Assembly (NCBI GenBank): GCA_030447505.1
Contig: JAUJOT010000004.1
Span: 62,001-126,000, forward strand
Length of the DNA: 64,000 bases
Reading direction: 5' to 3'
Source of the DNA: Solirubrobacteraceae bacterium
Lineage (GTDB): Bacteria > Actinomycetota > Thermoleophilia > Solirubrobacterales > Solirubrobacteraceae
Below are positions 33,246 to 41,063 of this stretch, in pieces (the first letter of the stretch is position 1; each line of letters opens with the position of its first letter). The position numbers were made by a program, and so were the translations under genes. The notes below the pieces were generated by a model. It saw only the letters and a program-made list of their open reading frames with translations, ran no database searches and was not told the DNA's origin.

Positions 33246-34882
33246 GCGATCCGCCGCGTCCAGCGCGCCTGCGCCCGCGTGACGTACGGGCGCGTCGCCA
33301 GGAAGGCCTGCGCTTCGGCGACCGCCGCGGCGCGCTCGTAGCCGCCGCCGACCGGCGTCGTGTGCAGGATCGGCGTCGCGTCGACGATCCCCGCACGCCA
33401 GCCGTGCTCCTGCGCGACGGCGCCCCAGTGCGCGTCGAGGCCCCAGCCCATCCGCAGGTCGGGAAACGGCAGCAGGGCTTCGAACGTCGGCGCTGCGAAC
33501 GCCGTGACGGGGCCGATCTCGACGAAGCGCGACTCGCGCACCGCGCCGCCCGGCAGCCGCCGCGTCGCCGCCCAGGCGGCGTGCGAGTGGCGGCGGTGGG
33601 CGGGCTGGGCGAGCAGCAGGCCGGCGGTCTCGGCGCAGAACAGGAAGCGGTCCAGGAAGCGCGGCGACAGGACGACGTCGTCGTCGACGACGAGCAGCCA
33701 GTCGTGGCCTCGCGCGGGGTGCTCGTCCAGCAGCGCGTTGAGGTGCTCGAACTTCCCGGCGTCGCCCATCACGGCGGTGTGCATCTCGACGCGGTGGCGC
33801 GTGCGGTGAAGCTCGGCGCGCAGCGCGCCCATCAGGCGCCCGGGGCGCTCGACGCCGATGACGAGCACGCGGCGCGGCGGCGGGCGCTCGCGTGCGGCGC
33901 GCTCGATGCGGCGCAGGCGCGGGGCCGACTCGACGTCGAGCAGCGCGTCGGCGGCGCGCATCGCGGGCTTGCGCAGGCCCCGCACCGTGCCGCTCTCGCC
34001 GGACAGGAAGTCGTGGTCCTCCACGTCGGGGCCGACCTGCACCGGCCCGGCGAGCGTCGCGTGCAGGCGGCCGAGCGAGTGCGCCGCCAGCACGATCCCG
34101 TTGGGGCAGGCGAAGCGGACGCTGTGCGCGACGCAGCCGGCGAGCACGGCCAGCTCGCGCGCGCGCGAGGGGGCCCGGCCTTGGGAGACGTCGAAGCGCC
34201 GGCTCGCTGCCCCGCGCCGGTAGGCGGCGGCCGCGAGCGCGCGCAGGCGCGCATCGTCTCCGGCGCGGCGGTGGTCGAGCGCGGCGGCGGCGACGTAGCG
34301 GATCCGACCCCCGGCCGCGAGCAGCCGGCTCTGCCACTCCTGCTCGTCGCCGTAGAGCTCGCGCGTCTCGTCGAAGCGCCCGGCACGGGCGATCGCGGAG
34401 CGCCGCACGGTCATGTTCGCGCCCCACGCGTGGGGCACGTCTGCGTCCTGCGGGCCGTGATCCTGGGTCGTGATCGGCGGGCTCTCGCGACCACAGGTTC
34501 TGAGCCGGTGGTCCTCGAAGCGGGCGCGGATCGGGCCGGTCAGGACGCCGATCTCGGGGTCTGCGGCATCGTCGGCGTCGATCAGGGCCTGCAGCCAGCC
34601 GGGATGCACGTCGACGTCGTCGTCGACGAAGACGAGCAGGTCCGCGCCGGCGCTGTCGATGCCGGTGTTGCGCGCGGCGTTGAGGCCGCGTGACCTGGCG
34701 TGCGCGACGTACCGCGCGCCGTGGCGCTGCGCGGCGGCCCTTGCTCGATCGTCGGGTCCGTCGTCGACGACGATCAGCTCGGCGCCGGCCGCCGCGGCCT
34801 GCGGCGCGATCGACGCCAGCGCGACCTCGAGGTAGTCCGCCCGCAGCCGCGTCGGCACGATGATGCTCGCCGTCACGGCCAT
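33242..34882 (-). CDS. two-domain GT2/GT-A glycosyltransferase
   Basis: Protein of 546 aa that appears to carry two GT-A domains. The first (residues 1-280) is a clear GT2: TASIIVPTRLRADYLEVALA, ELIVVDDGPDD, then LLVFVDDDVDVHPGW. The second (about 340-546) begins RRVLVIGVERPGRLMGALRA and has its own acidic motif LLVVDDDVVLSPRF, then PDLRMGWGLDAHWG. Such fusions can add two sugars in sequence. ATG start 8 nt after TAGACT. First gene of a minus-strand run that continues to 26632. Confidence 0.85.
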   Translation of the reverse strand: MAVTASIIVPTRLRADYLEVALASIAPQAAAAGAELIVVDDGPDDRARAAAQRHGARYVAHARSRGLNAARNTGIDSAGADLLVFVDDDVDVHPGWLQALIDADDAADPEIGVLTGPIRARFEDHRLRTCGRESPPITTQDHGPQDADVPHAWGANMTVRRSAIARAGRFDETRELYGDEQEWQSRLLAAGGRIRYVAAAALDHRRAGDDARLRALAAAAYRRGAASRRFDVSQGRAPSRARELAVLAGCVAHSVRFACPNGIVLAAHSLGRLHATLAGPVQVGPDVEDHDFLSGESGTVRGLRKPAMRAADALLDVESAPRLRRIERAARERPPPRRVLVIGVERPGRLMGALRAELHRTRHRVEMHTAVMGDAGKFEHLNALLDEHPARGHDWLLVVDDDVVLSPRFLDRFLFCAETAGLLLAQPAHRRHSHAAWAATRRLPGGAVRESRFVEIGPVTAFAAPTFEALLPFPDLRMGWGLDAHWGAVAQEHGWRAGIVDATPILHTTPVGGGYERAAAVAEAQAFLATRPYVTRAQARWTRRIA

Positions 34883-34890
34883 GGCGCCGC

Positions 34891-34896
34891 AGTCTA
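34891..34896 (-). promoter_or_regulatory. -10 box, likely leaderless promoter of the two-domain transferase
   Basis: TAGACT on the minus strand, 8 nt before the ATG at 34882. It would drive the whole minus-strand run down to the glycosidase at 26632. Confidence 0.5.
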
Positions 34897-34996
34897 GGTC
34901 GGCCTCCCGAGCTGGGCTGCTCGAGCGATCGCCGGCTGCGCCCGTACGAGCGCTCTGCTCGCCGACGGCCAGCGGCCGCGGCCCTCGCGCCGCGCC

Positions 34997-35572
34997 TCAG
35001 TCCAGCGCCAGCTCCATCACCTCGGCCTCGCGTCGCAGCCGCTGCAGGCAGCGCGCGCGCGTCGGGCCGATCGAGCCGACCGGCATCCCGATCGCGGCGC
35101 CGATCTCCTCGTAGCTGGGCATCGGGTCGCTGACGAGCAGGCGCAGCAGCGCCTGGTCGCGTGCGGGCAGCCGCGCAAAGGCCCGCCAGAGCATCGCGTC
35201 ACGCTCGTCGCACAGCAGCTCGGCGTCGATCGCCGGGGCGCGGCGATCGGGCTCGGGCATGTCGTCGCCCATCGGGATCTGGCGGCCGGCGCCGCGCAGC
35301 ACGCGCAGCGACTCGTGGCGCGCCGTCGTGGCGAGCCAGCCGCCCACCTTCGACGGGTCCTGGAGGCGGTCGATGTGCTCGGCCAGCCGCAGCCACGTCG
35401 TCTGCGAGACCTCGGACGCGTCGTCGGCGCAGAGGCGATGGTTGCGTGCGATCGCCCATACGAGCGCGGAGAAGCGGTCGACGAGCGCGCTCCAGGCCTG
35501 CTGGTCGCCGCTCGCTGCGGCGCGCACCAGCGCGCCGACGTCGGAAGTTGCCCTGTTGGCTTGCATCAGCAT
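34997..35572 (-). CDS. ECF-type RNA polymerase sigma factor
   Basis: Sigma-70 family protein (191 aa) with region 2 (AWSALVDRFSALVWAIARNH, then EVSQTTWLRLAEHIDRL) and region 4 (ARLPARDQALLRLLVSDPMP, SYEEIGAAIGMPVGSIGPTR). There is no C-terminal extension and no anti-sigma gene next to it. It is divergent from the AfsR-like regulator across 149 bp, so the two may be co-regulated. ATG 35572 is chosen as the first start in the conserved region; 35566 is also possible. Target promoters unknown. Confidence 0.88.
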   Translation of the reverse strand: MLMQANRATSDVGALVRAAASGDQQAWSALVDRFSALVWAIARNHRLCADDASEVSQTTWLRLAEHIDRLQDPSKVGGWLATTARHESLRVLRGAGRQIPMGDDMPEPDRRAPAIDAELLCDERDAMLWRAFARLPARDQALLRLLVSDPMPSYEEIGAAIGMPVGSIGPTRARCLQRLRREAEVMELALD

Positions 35573-35606
35573 GCGAGCGACCTTCGCTGCGCCGCATTGA
35601 CGCGAG

Positions 35607-35636
35607 GCTGCGGAAACCTTGCGGTGCAGCTTGCGG
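35607..35636. promoter_or_regulatory. direct heptamer repeats, possible BTAD-regulator operator
   Basis: GCTGCGG (35607-35613), CTTGCGG (35618-35624) and CTTGCGG (35630-35636) recur at 11- and 12-bp steps, with a further GCTGCGC at 35586-35592. SARP/BTAD regulators bind direct heptamers at about one helical turn. It lies between the sigma factor and the AfsR-like gene, so self-regulation is plausible. Confidence 0.4.
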
Positions 35637-35721
35637 CCCTGCAAGATTCGATCTGCCTTCCCGTGCCGACAGGTAGCGCCGTAGTCCTCCAACCGAAGTA
35701 GGGGTCGCGAGAGGACACCCG

Positions 35722-38700
35722 ATGCAGGGTCAGCAGACCGACGACGTCACAGCCGCGACGCACGCGCGCATCGCGCTGTCGGGGACGCTGCGGGCCGAGA
35801 TCGGCGGCCGCGACGTCGCCGCCGAGCTGCCCGGCCGGCAGGGCCGCGCGCTGTTCGCCTTCCTCGTCGTCAATCGCCACCGGTCGGTGCCGCGCGGCGA
35901 GCTGACCGGCGTGCTGTGGCCGCACGAGCCGCCCGAGGCGCCGGAGGCCGGCCTGGCGACCGTGCTCGCGCGCACGCGCCGCGCGCTCGGCGAGGGCGTC
36001 GTGCAGGGACGGGGCGAGCTGCGGATCATGCTCTCGCCCGACGCGGAGGTCGACATCGAACGCGCGGAGGCGGCCGCCGAGGCCGCCGAGCGGGCGCTCG
36101 CGGGCGGCGATCCGCGCTTCGCGCGGGCGTCGGCCGAGGCGGCGCTGCAGATCATCGGCCGGCCGCTGCTGCCCGGCATCGAGGGCGACTGGGTCGAGAG
36201 CCGCCGCGGCGAGCTTGCGGCGCTCGAGCCCGGGCTGCTCGAGGTCCTCGCGCGCGCGGCGCTCGCCGTCGGCGGCCGCGAGCACCTGGCGGTCGCCGAG
36301 CGCGTCGCCCGCACGCTCGCCGAGCGCCACCCGTTCCGCGAGTCCGGCCATGCGCTGCTGATCGAGGTCCACGGCGCCCGCGGCAACATCGCCGAGGCGA
36401 CGCTCGCGTACGACCGCCTGCGCGTGTTCCTGCGCGACGAGCTCGGCACCGTGCCGTCGAGCGCCGTCTCGGCGCTGCACGAGGAGCTTCTGCACGACGG
36501 GCGCCTGCGCGCGTCGGACCAAGCCGCGGCGCCGGCGGCGGCGAGCGGCGCAGGCACGGCGACCACCACGAGCCCGATCCCGCTGCCGGTGATCGGCGGG
36601 ACGCCGGCGGCGACGCCGTTCGTCGGCCGCGAGCAGCAGCTGCGGCGCCTGCGGATGCCGTGGCTGGAGGCGATCACGAGCCAGCGGCGCCTGGCGCTGC
36701 TCGTCGGCGAGGCCGGCGTCGGCAAGACGCGGCTCGCCGCGCAGTTCGCCGCCGAGGTCGACAGCGCCGGCGCCGCCGTCCTCTACGGGCGCTGCGACGA
36801 GGAGCCGCTGTGCTCCTACCAGCCGTTCATCGAGGCGCTGCGCCACCTGCTGCGCCACGGCGATCTGGTCGGCGACGGCGAAGCGGCGCACGACCTCCAC
36901 GAGCTGGCGCGAATCCTGCCGCAGGCGCGGCCCGCGACGGCGGCCGGCGACGCGCCCGCCGGCCAGGACCCCGAGACGGAGCGCTACCGCCTCTTCGAAG
37001 CCGTCGCAGCGCTCCTGCGGCGCGCGAGCCGGCGCGCGCCGCTGCTGCTCGTCGTCGACGACCTGCACTGGGCCGACAAGCCGACGCTGCTGCTCCTGCG
37101 CCACCTCCTGCGCCACGCCGATCCAGCGCGCCTGATGGTGCTCGGCCTCGTCCGCGACGTCGAGGTCGGCGACGACCAGCCGCTGACCGAGCTGATCGCC
37201 GACCTGCGCCGCGAGCGGCGCTTCGACCGCATCGTGCTCGGCGGACTCAGCGAGCGCGAGGCCGATGCGCTCGTCGCCGCGCGCCTCGCCGCGCAGCCGC
37301 GTGCGGACTTCGTCGCCGGCCTGCACGCGCAGACGCAGGGCAACGCGTTCTTCATCGAGGAGGCGCTGCGGGCGCTCGTCGAGGCGCACCTGCTCGAGCC
37401 CGGCGGGGAGGCGAAGGCCGACGCGCTGCGGTCGATCGGCGTGCCGGAAAGCGTCGCCGACGTGATCCTGCGCCGGCTCGGCCGCGTCTCGCAGCTCGCG
37501 CGCGAGGCGCTCACGGTCGCGGCGACGATCGGCCCGGAGTTCGACCTCGCGATCGTCGAGGCGCTGGTCTCGTCATCTCCGGAGCACGTCATCGAAGCGC
37601 TCGAGGAGGCGATCGCGGCGGGGCTCGTCGCCGAGGTCGCCGAGTCCGTCGATCGCTTCGCGTTCTGCCACGCGCTGGCCCGCGACGCGATCTACGGCCG
37701 CCTGTCGCGCGCGCGCCGCCTGCGCCTGCACCTGCGCGTCGCAGCGGCGCTCGAGGCGGCGGGCGCGCCGCCGCGCACGCTCGCGCACCACTTCTTCGCG
37801 GCGCGCGAGGTCGGCGCCGCCGCGCAGGCCGTTCGCTACGCGGTCCTCGCCGGCGAGGAGGCCGCCGCGTCGCTGGCCTACGAGGACTCCGTCGAGCACT
37901 ACCGTCGCGCGCTGGAGGCGGTCGCCGCCGACCCGGCGGCCGACGAGGCGCAGCGCTGCGAGATCCTGCTCGCGCTCGGGCGCATCCAGTGGCGCTCCGG
38001 CGACGCCGCCGCTCGCGAGACGTACGTCGAGGCCGCGGCGAGCGCGCGCGAGCGCGGCGCGGCAGAGCAGCTCGGCCGCGCCGCCCTCGGGCTGGCCGAG
38101 CGCTACTGGGAGGCGAGCGCGGTCAACAGGCGCTACGCCGAGCTCATCACCGAAGCCGTGCAGGGATTGCCGGCCGAGGACAGCGCGCTGCGCGCACGCC
38201 TGCTGGGACGGATGGCGGAGAACCTGCACTTCACGGCCGAGCAGGACCACGGCAAGCAGCTCAGCGCCGACGCGCTGGCGATGGCACGCCGCGTCGGCGA
38301 CGCCGAGACGCTCGCGATGGCGCTCATGAGCCGCCACGTCACGCTGCTGCACATCGAGCACCTCGACGAGCGCGTCGCGCTCAGCGACGAGATCGTCTCG
38401 CTGAGCGGCGAGCATCGCGCGCTGCGCGCCGAGGCACTGCACTGGCGCCTGCTCGACATGTGCGAGCTCGGCGCTCCCGACGAGGCGCGCCGCGACCACG
38501 CCGAGCTCACCGCGCTCGCGGCGCAGCTGCGCCAGCCGCTGCTCGAGCACCTCGCGATCGGCTGGGAAGGCGCGTTCGCACATCTGCGCGGAGACGTCGC
38601 GGCGGCCGAGCGCCTTGCCGGCCGCTCCTTCAGGCAGGCCGGCCGCGCCCAGGTCGGGCACGCCGACAGCTACCTCGCCGGGATGCTCTACACGCTGCGC

Positions 38701-39309
38701 CGCCAGCAGGGCCGCGTCGGCGAGCTGCTGGCGTCGATGGACGCGCTCGCCGGCGGCGGGTCGGCGAACCTCGCCTGGAGCGCCGCCCTCGCGCTCGCGC
38801 AGGCCGAGACCGGCGCCGGCGAGGAGGGCCGCGCGCGCTACGCCGAGCTCGCCGCCGACGGCGCCCGTGCGGTACCGCGCGACTGGTACTGGTTCTTGAC
38901 CGTCGTGCTGCTCGCCGAGACCGCCTGCGAGCTGGGCGACGCCGAGCGCGCGCAGCAGCTCTACGACCTGCTTGCGCCCCACGCCGAGCGCTTCGTGCAG
39001 GTCATCTTCACCGCGAACTGGGGCTCGGTGCAGCGCCAGCTCGGCATGCTCGCGGCCGTCATGGAGCGCTTCGACGCCGCCGAGGAGCACTTTCGCGCCG
39101 CGCTCGCGGCGAACGGGCGCATCGGCGCGGTCCTGATGACGGCCGAGACGCAGGTGCAGTACGCCGCGCTGCTGGCGCGGCGCGGCGCCGCGGGCGACCG
39201 CGTCCGCGCGACGGCGCTTGCCGAGCTCGTCGAGCAGGTCGCGAGGCCGCGCGGCCTGGACGGGCTGCGCCGGCGGGCGCGCGCCGTCAGCGCAGGTCGG
39301 GATGCGTGA
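35722..39309 (+). CDS. AfsR-like transcriptional regulator: BTAD domain, AAA ATPase and TPR region
   Basis: Large regulator (1195 aa). Residues about 15-105 form an OmpR-like winged helix (ELPGRQGRALFAFLVVNRHR, then VPRGELTGVLWP). Residues 110-260 are the bacterial transcriptional activation domain, ending VFLRDELGTVPSSAVSALHE. An AAA/NB-ARC-like ATPase follows, with Walker A GEAGVGKT at 329-336 and Walker B VVDDLHWAD around 444-452. The C-terminal half is helical TPR-like repeat. GAGAGGAC precedes the ATG. Such proteins integrate signals to activate secondary-metabolite or envelope genes. Its target could be the divergent sigma gene or the downstream peroxidase. Confidence 0.92.
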   Translation: MQGQQTDDVTAATHARIALSGTLRAEIGGRDVAAELPGRQGRALFAFLVVNRHRSVPRGELTGVLWPHEPPEAPEAGLATVLARTRRALGEGVVQGRGELRIMLSPDAEVDIERAEAAAEAAERALAGGDPRFARASAEAALQIIGRPLLPGIEGDWVESRRGELAALEPGLLEVLARAALAVGGREHLAVAERVARTLAERHPFRESGHALLIEVHGARGNIAEATLAYDRLRVFLRDELGTVPSSAVSALHEELLHDGRLRASDQAAAPAAASGAGTATTTSPIPLPVIGGTPAATPFVGREQQLRRLRMPWLEAITSQRRLALLVGEAGVGKTRLAAQFAAEVDSAGAAVLYGRCDEEPLCSYQPFIEALRHLLRHGDLVGDGEAAHDLHELARILPQARPATAAGDAPAGQDPETERYRLFEAVAALLRRASRRAPLLLVVDDLHWADKPTLLLLRHLLRHADPARLMVLGLVRDVEVGDDQPLTELIADLRRERRFDRIVLGGLSEREADALVAARLAAQPRADFVAGLHAQTQGNAFFIEEALRALVEAHLLEPGGEAKADALRSIGVPESVADVILRRLGRVSQLAREALTVAATIGPEFDLAIVEALVSSSPEHVIEALEEAIAAGLVAEVAESVDRFAFCHALARDAIYGRLSRARRLRLHLRVAAALEAAGAPPRTLAHHFFAAREVGAAAQAVRYAVLAGEEAAASLAYEDSVEHYRRALEAVAADPAADEAQRCEILLALGRIQWRSGDAAARETYVEAAASARERGAAEQLGRAALGLAERYWEASAVNRRYAELITEAVQGLPAEDSALRARLLGRMAENLHFTAEQDHGKQLSADALAMARRVGDAETLAMALMSRHVTLLHIEHLDERVALSDEIVSLSGEHRALRAEALHWRLLDMCELGAPDEARRDHAELTALAAQLRQPLLEHLAIGWEGAFAHLRGDVAAAERLAGRSFRQAGRAQVGHADSYLAGMLYTLRRQQGRVGELLASMDALAGGGSANLAWSAALALAQAETGAGEEGRARYAELAADGARAVPRDWYWFLTVVLLAETACELGDAERAQQLYDLLAPHAERFVQVIFTANWGSVQRQLGMLAAVMERFDAAEEHFRAALAANGRIGAVLMTAETQVQYAALLARRGAAGDRVRATALAELVEQVARPRGLDGLRRRARAVSAGRDA

Positions 39310-39353
39310 TCTCGAACACGACGATGTATCTGAGGCGGCGCAGCCGCCTCTGA
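39306..39353 (+). CDS. 15-codon mini-ORF between regulator and peroxidase
   Basis: Reads VISNTTMYLRRRSRL. The GTG overlaps the regulator stop (GTGA) and the TGA lies 6 nt before the peroxidase ATG, so coupling would depend on re-initiation. It covers the hairpin at 39332-39350. Confidence 0.3.
   Translation: MISNTTMYLRRRSRL
39332..39350 (+). terminator. GC hairpin upstream of the peroxidase gene
   Basis: GAGGCGGC, loop GCA, GCCGCCTC: a perfect 8-bp stem just after the regulator gene and 10 nt before the peroxidase ATG. It could be a terminator for the regulator transcript or a structure gating peroxidase translation. Confidence 0.45.
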
Positions 39354-39359
39354 CCCTGC

Positions 39360-40994
39360 ATGACCAAGCTTGCCGAGGCCCCGATGGCTGAGATACGACG
39401 ATCCGCAGCGAAGCGCCGGCGCACGAAGAAGACGAGCCTCGTGGAGCTGCGCACGAGCCTGCCGACGCGCTTTGGCCCGCTGTGGCGGTTCATCCAGCGC
39501 ACCCCGCCGCTCGAGCGGATCGTCAATCGCGTGCTCATCAACCAGGGCATCAACGTCCTGCCGCCGCGCCCGTACCGCCTCAGCACGAAGCTCGACTTCA
39601 CGACGCAGGACACGCTCGTCGACAAGACCTACAACTGCCGCCAGCTTCCCCCGACGGACGCCGTCGATCCGCGCACGGATCCCGATCCCTGCGCTGTCGT
39701 CGAGCTCTTCCGGCGCCGTGAGTTCATTCCCTGCGAGAAGTCGACGGTGCTGTTCGCGTACGTCGCGCAGTGGTTCACGGACGGCTTTCTGCGCAGCGAC
39801 CGCAAGAACGTCGACAACGACGTGCGCGACATCCGTCGCAACGAGTCCACGCACGAGGTCGACCTGGCGCAGCTCTACGGCCTCGACGACGACGAGACCC
39901 AGGCGCTGCGCGACAAGCGCCAGCCGATGCTGCTCGCCCACCAGGGTGAGATCGGCGAGGAGCTGCCACCGGATCTCTACGACGCCGACGGGACGCGGGT
40001 GGCCCAGTTCGCCGGCCTGCGGGTCGTCGGAACGAAGAAGGTGAAGGTCGACAACGCCCAGCTGCTGGCGATGGGCAGCGACGTCTCGAACACGCAGATC
40101 GGCTACTCGATGCTCAACACCCTGTTCCTGCGCGAGCACAACCGGATCGCCCGCGAGCTCGCGCAGGCCAACCCGGGATGGCACGAGGACCGGATCTTCT
40201 ACGCCGCGCGCAGCGTCCTGACCGTGCTCCTGATCAGGGTCGTGATCGAGGAGTACATCAACCACATCCACCCCTACCACTTCCGCTTTCGCCTCGATCC
40301 GCGCGGCTTCGACAAGCAGCCGTGGATGCGGCCCAACTGGGTCGCGGTCGAGTTCAACCTGCTCTACCGCTGGCACAGCCTGATCCCGTCAGAGCTCGCG
40401 GTCGGCTCGCAGACGCTGCCGCTCGAGCAGACGGTGTTCCGCACGCGGGACCTGCTCTCCACGCACGGCCTCGCGGCGCTCGTCGACAGCGCCTCGCGCC
40501 AGCCCGCCGGCAAGGTCGGCCTGCGCAACACGCCCGAGATGCTGCTCTACAGAACCGACCTGCCGAGCATCAAGGCGGGGCGCGACGTGCGCCTGCGCGG
40601 CTACAACGACTACCGCGAGGCGTGCAGGTTCCCGCGCGCCAGGACCTTCGAGGACATCTCGTCGGACCCGGAGACGTGCGACGCGCTGCGCGAGCTGTAC
40701 GGCGACGACGTCGACGAGGTCGAGTTCTACGTCGGGCTGTTCGCCGAGGACAGCCGCCCGAACTCGGTGCTGCCGCCGCTGATCGGGCGCCTCGTCGGCC
40801 TGCACGCGTTCTCGCAGCTGCTGACGAACCCGCTCTTCTCTCGCGAGGTCTACAACGAGGCGACGTTCTCGCGTCGCGGAATGCAGATCATCGACGAGAC
40901 CCGCAGCCTGGGCGACGTCGTGCGACGCAACATCCCAGAGGGCACGCGGATGCCGCTCGTGACCCTCACGCGGCAGGACTGGAAGCGCGTGTAG
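39360..40994 (+). CDS. cyclooxygenase-like animal-type haem peroxidase
   Basis: Protein of 544 aa in the peroxidase-cyclooxygenase superfamily. The proximal haem ligand and the radical-forming Tyr of prostaglandin synthases are recognisable in EFNLLYRWHSLIP (Tyr336, His339; COX Tyr385 and His388). HNRIARELAQANPGW and VVIEEYINHIHPYHF match the flanking COX helices. At the distal site COX has AQHFTHQF; here it is AQWFTDGF, with Gln137 kept and the distal His replaced by Asp141. No signal peptide; the N-terminus is very basic (KRRRTKK). May oxidise fatty acids or lipid chains. The gene stands alone after the AfsR-like regulator. Confidence 0.88.
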   Translation: MTKLAEAPMAEIRRSAAKRRRTKKTSLVELRTSLPTRFGPLWRFIQRTPPLERIVNRVLINQGINVLPPRPYRLSTKLDFTTQDTLVDKTYNCRQLPPTDAVDPRTDPDPCAVVELFRRREFIPCEKSTVLFAYVAQWFTDGFLRSDRKNVDNDVRDIRRNESTHEVDLAQLYGLDDDETQALRDKRQPMLLAHQGEIGEELPPDLYDADGTRVAQFAGLRVVGTKKVKVDNAQLLAMGSDVSNTQIGYSMLNTLFLREHNRIARELAQANPGWHEDRIFYAARSVLTVLLIRVVIEEYINHIHPYHFRFRLDPRGFDKQPWMRPNWVAVEFNLLYRWHSLIPSELAVGSQTLPLEQTVFRTRDLLSTHGLAALVDSASRQPAGKVGLRNTPEMLLYRTDLPSIKAGRDVRLRGYNDYREACRFPRARTFEDISSDPETCDALRELYGDDVDEVEFYVGLFAEDSRPNSVLPPLIGRLVGLHAFSQLLTNPLFSREVYNEATFSRRGMQIIDETRSLGDVVRRNIPEGTRMPLVTLTRQDWKRV

Positions 40995-41028
40995 TCGCGC
41001 CGGCGTCCGGCTCGGGCCGGCGCAAACC

Positions 41029-41034
41029 TAGACT
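41029..41034 (+). promoter_or_regulatory. -10 box before the MAARE mini-ORF
   Basis: TAGACT, 11 nt before an ATG at 41046. That ATG opens a 5-codon frame coupled to the transferase GTG at 41060. Confidence 0.4.
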
Positions 41035-41045
41035 CTCGCGCGGAG

Positions 41046-41063
41046 ATGGCGGCGCGCGAGTGA
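41046..41063 (+). CDS. 5-codon leader mini-ORF
   Basis: MAARE then stop. Its TGA overlaps the GTG start of the following glycosyltransferase (GTGA, 41060-41063). Likely a leader that delivers ribosomes to the GTG. Confidence 0.3.
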   Translation: MAARE

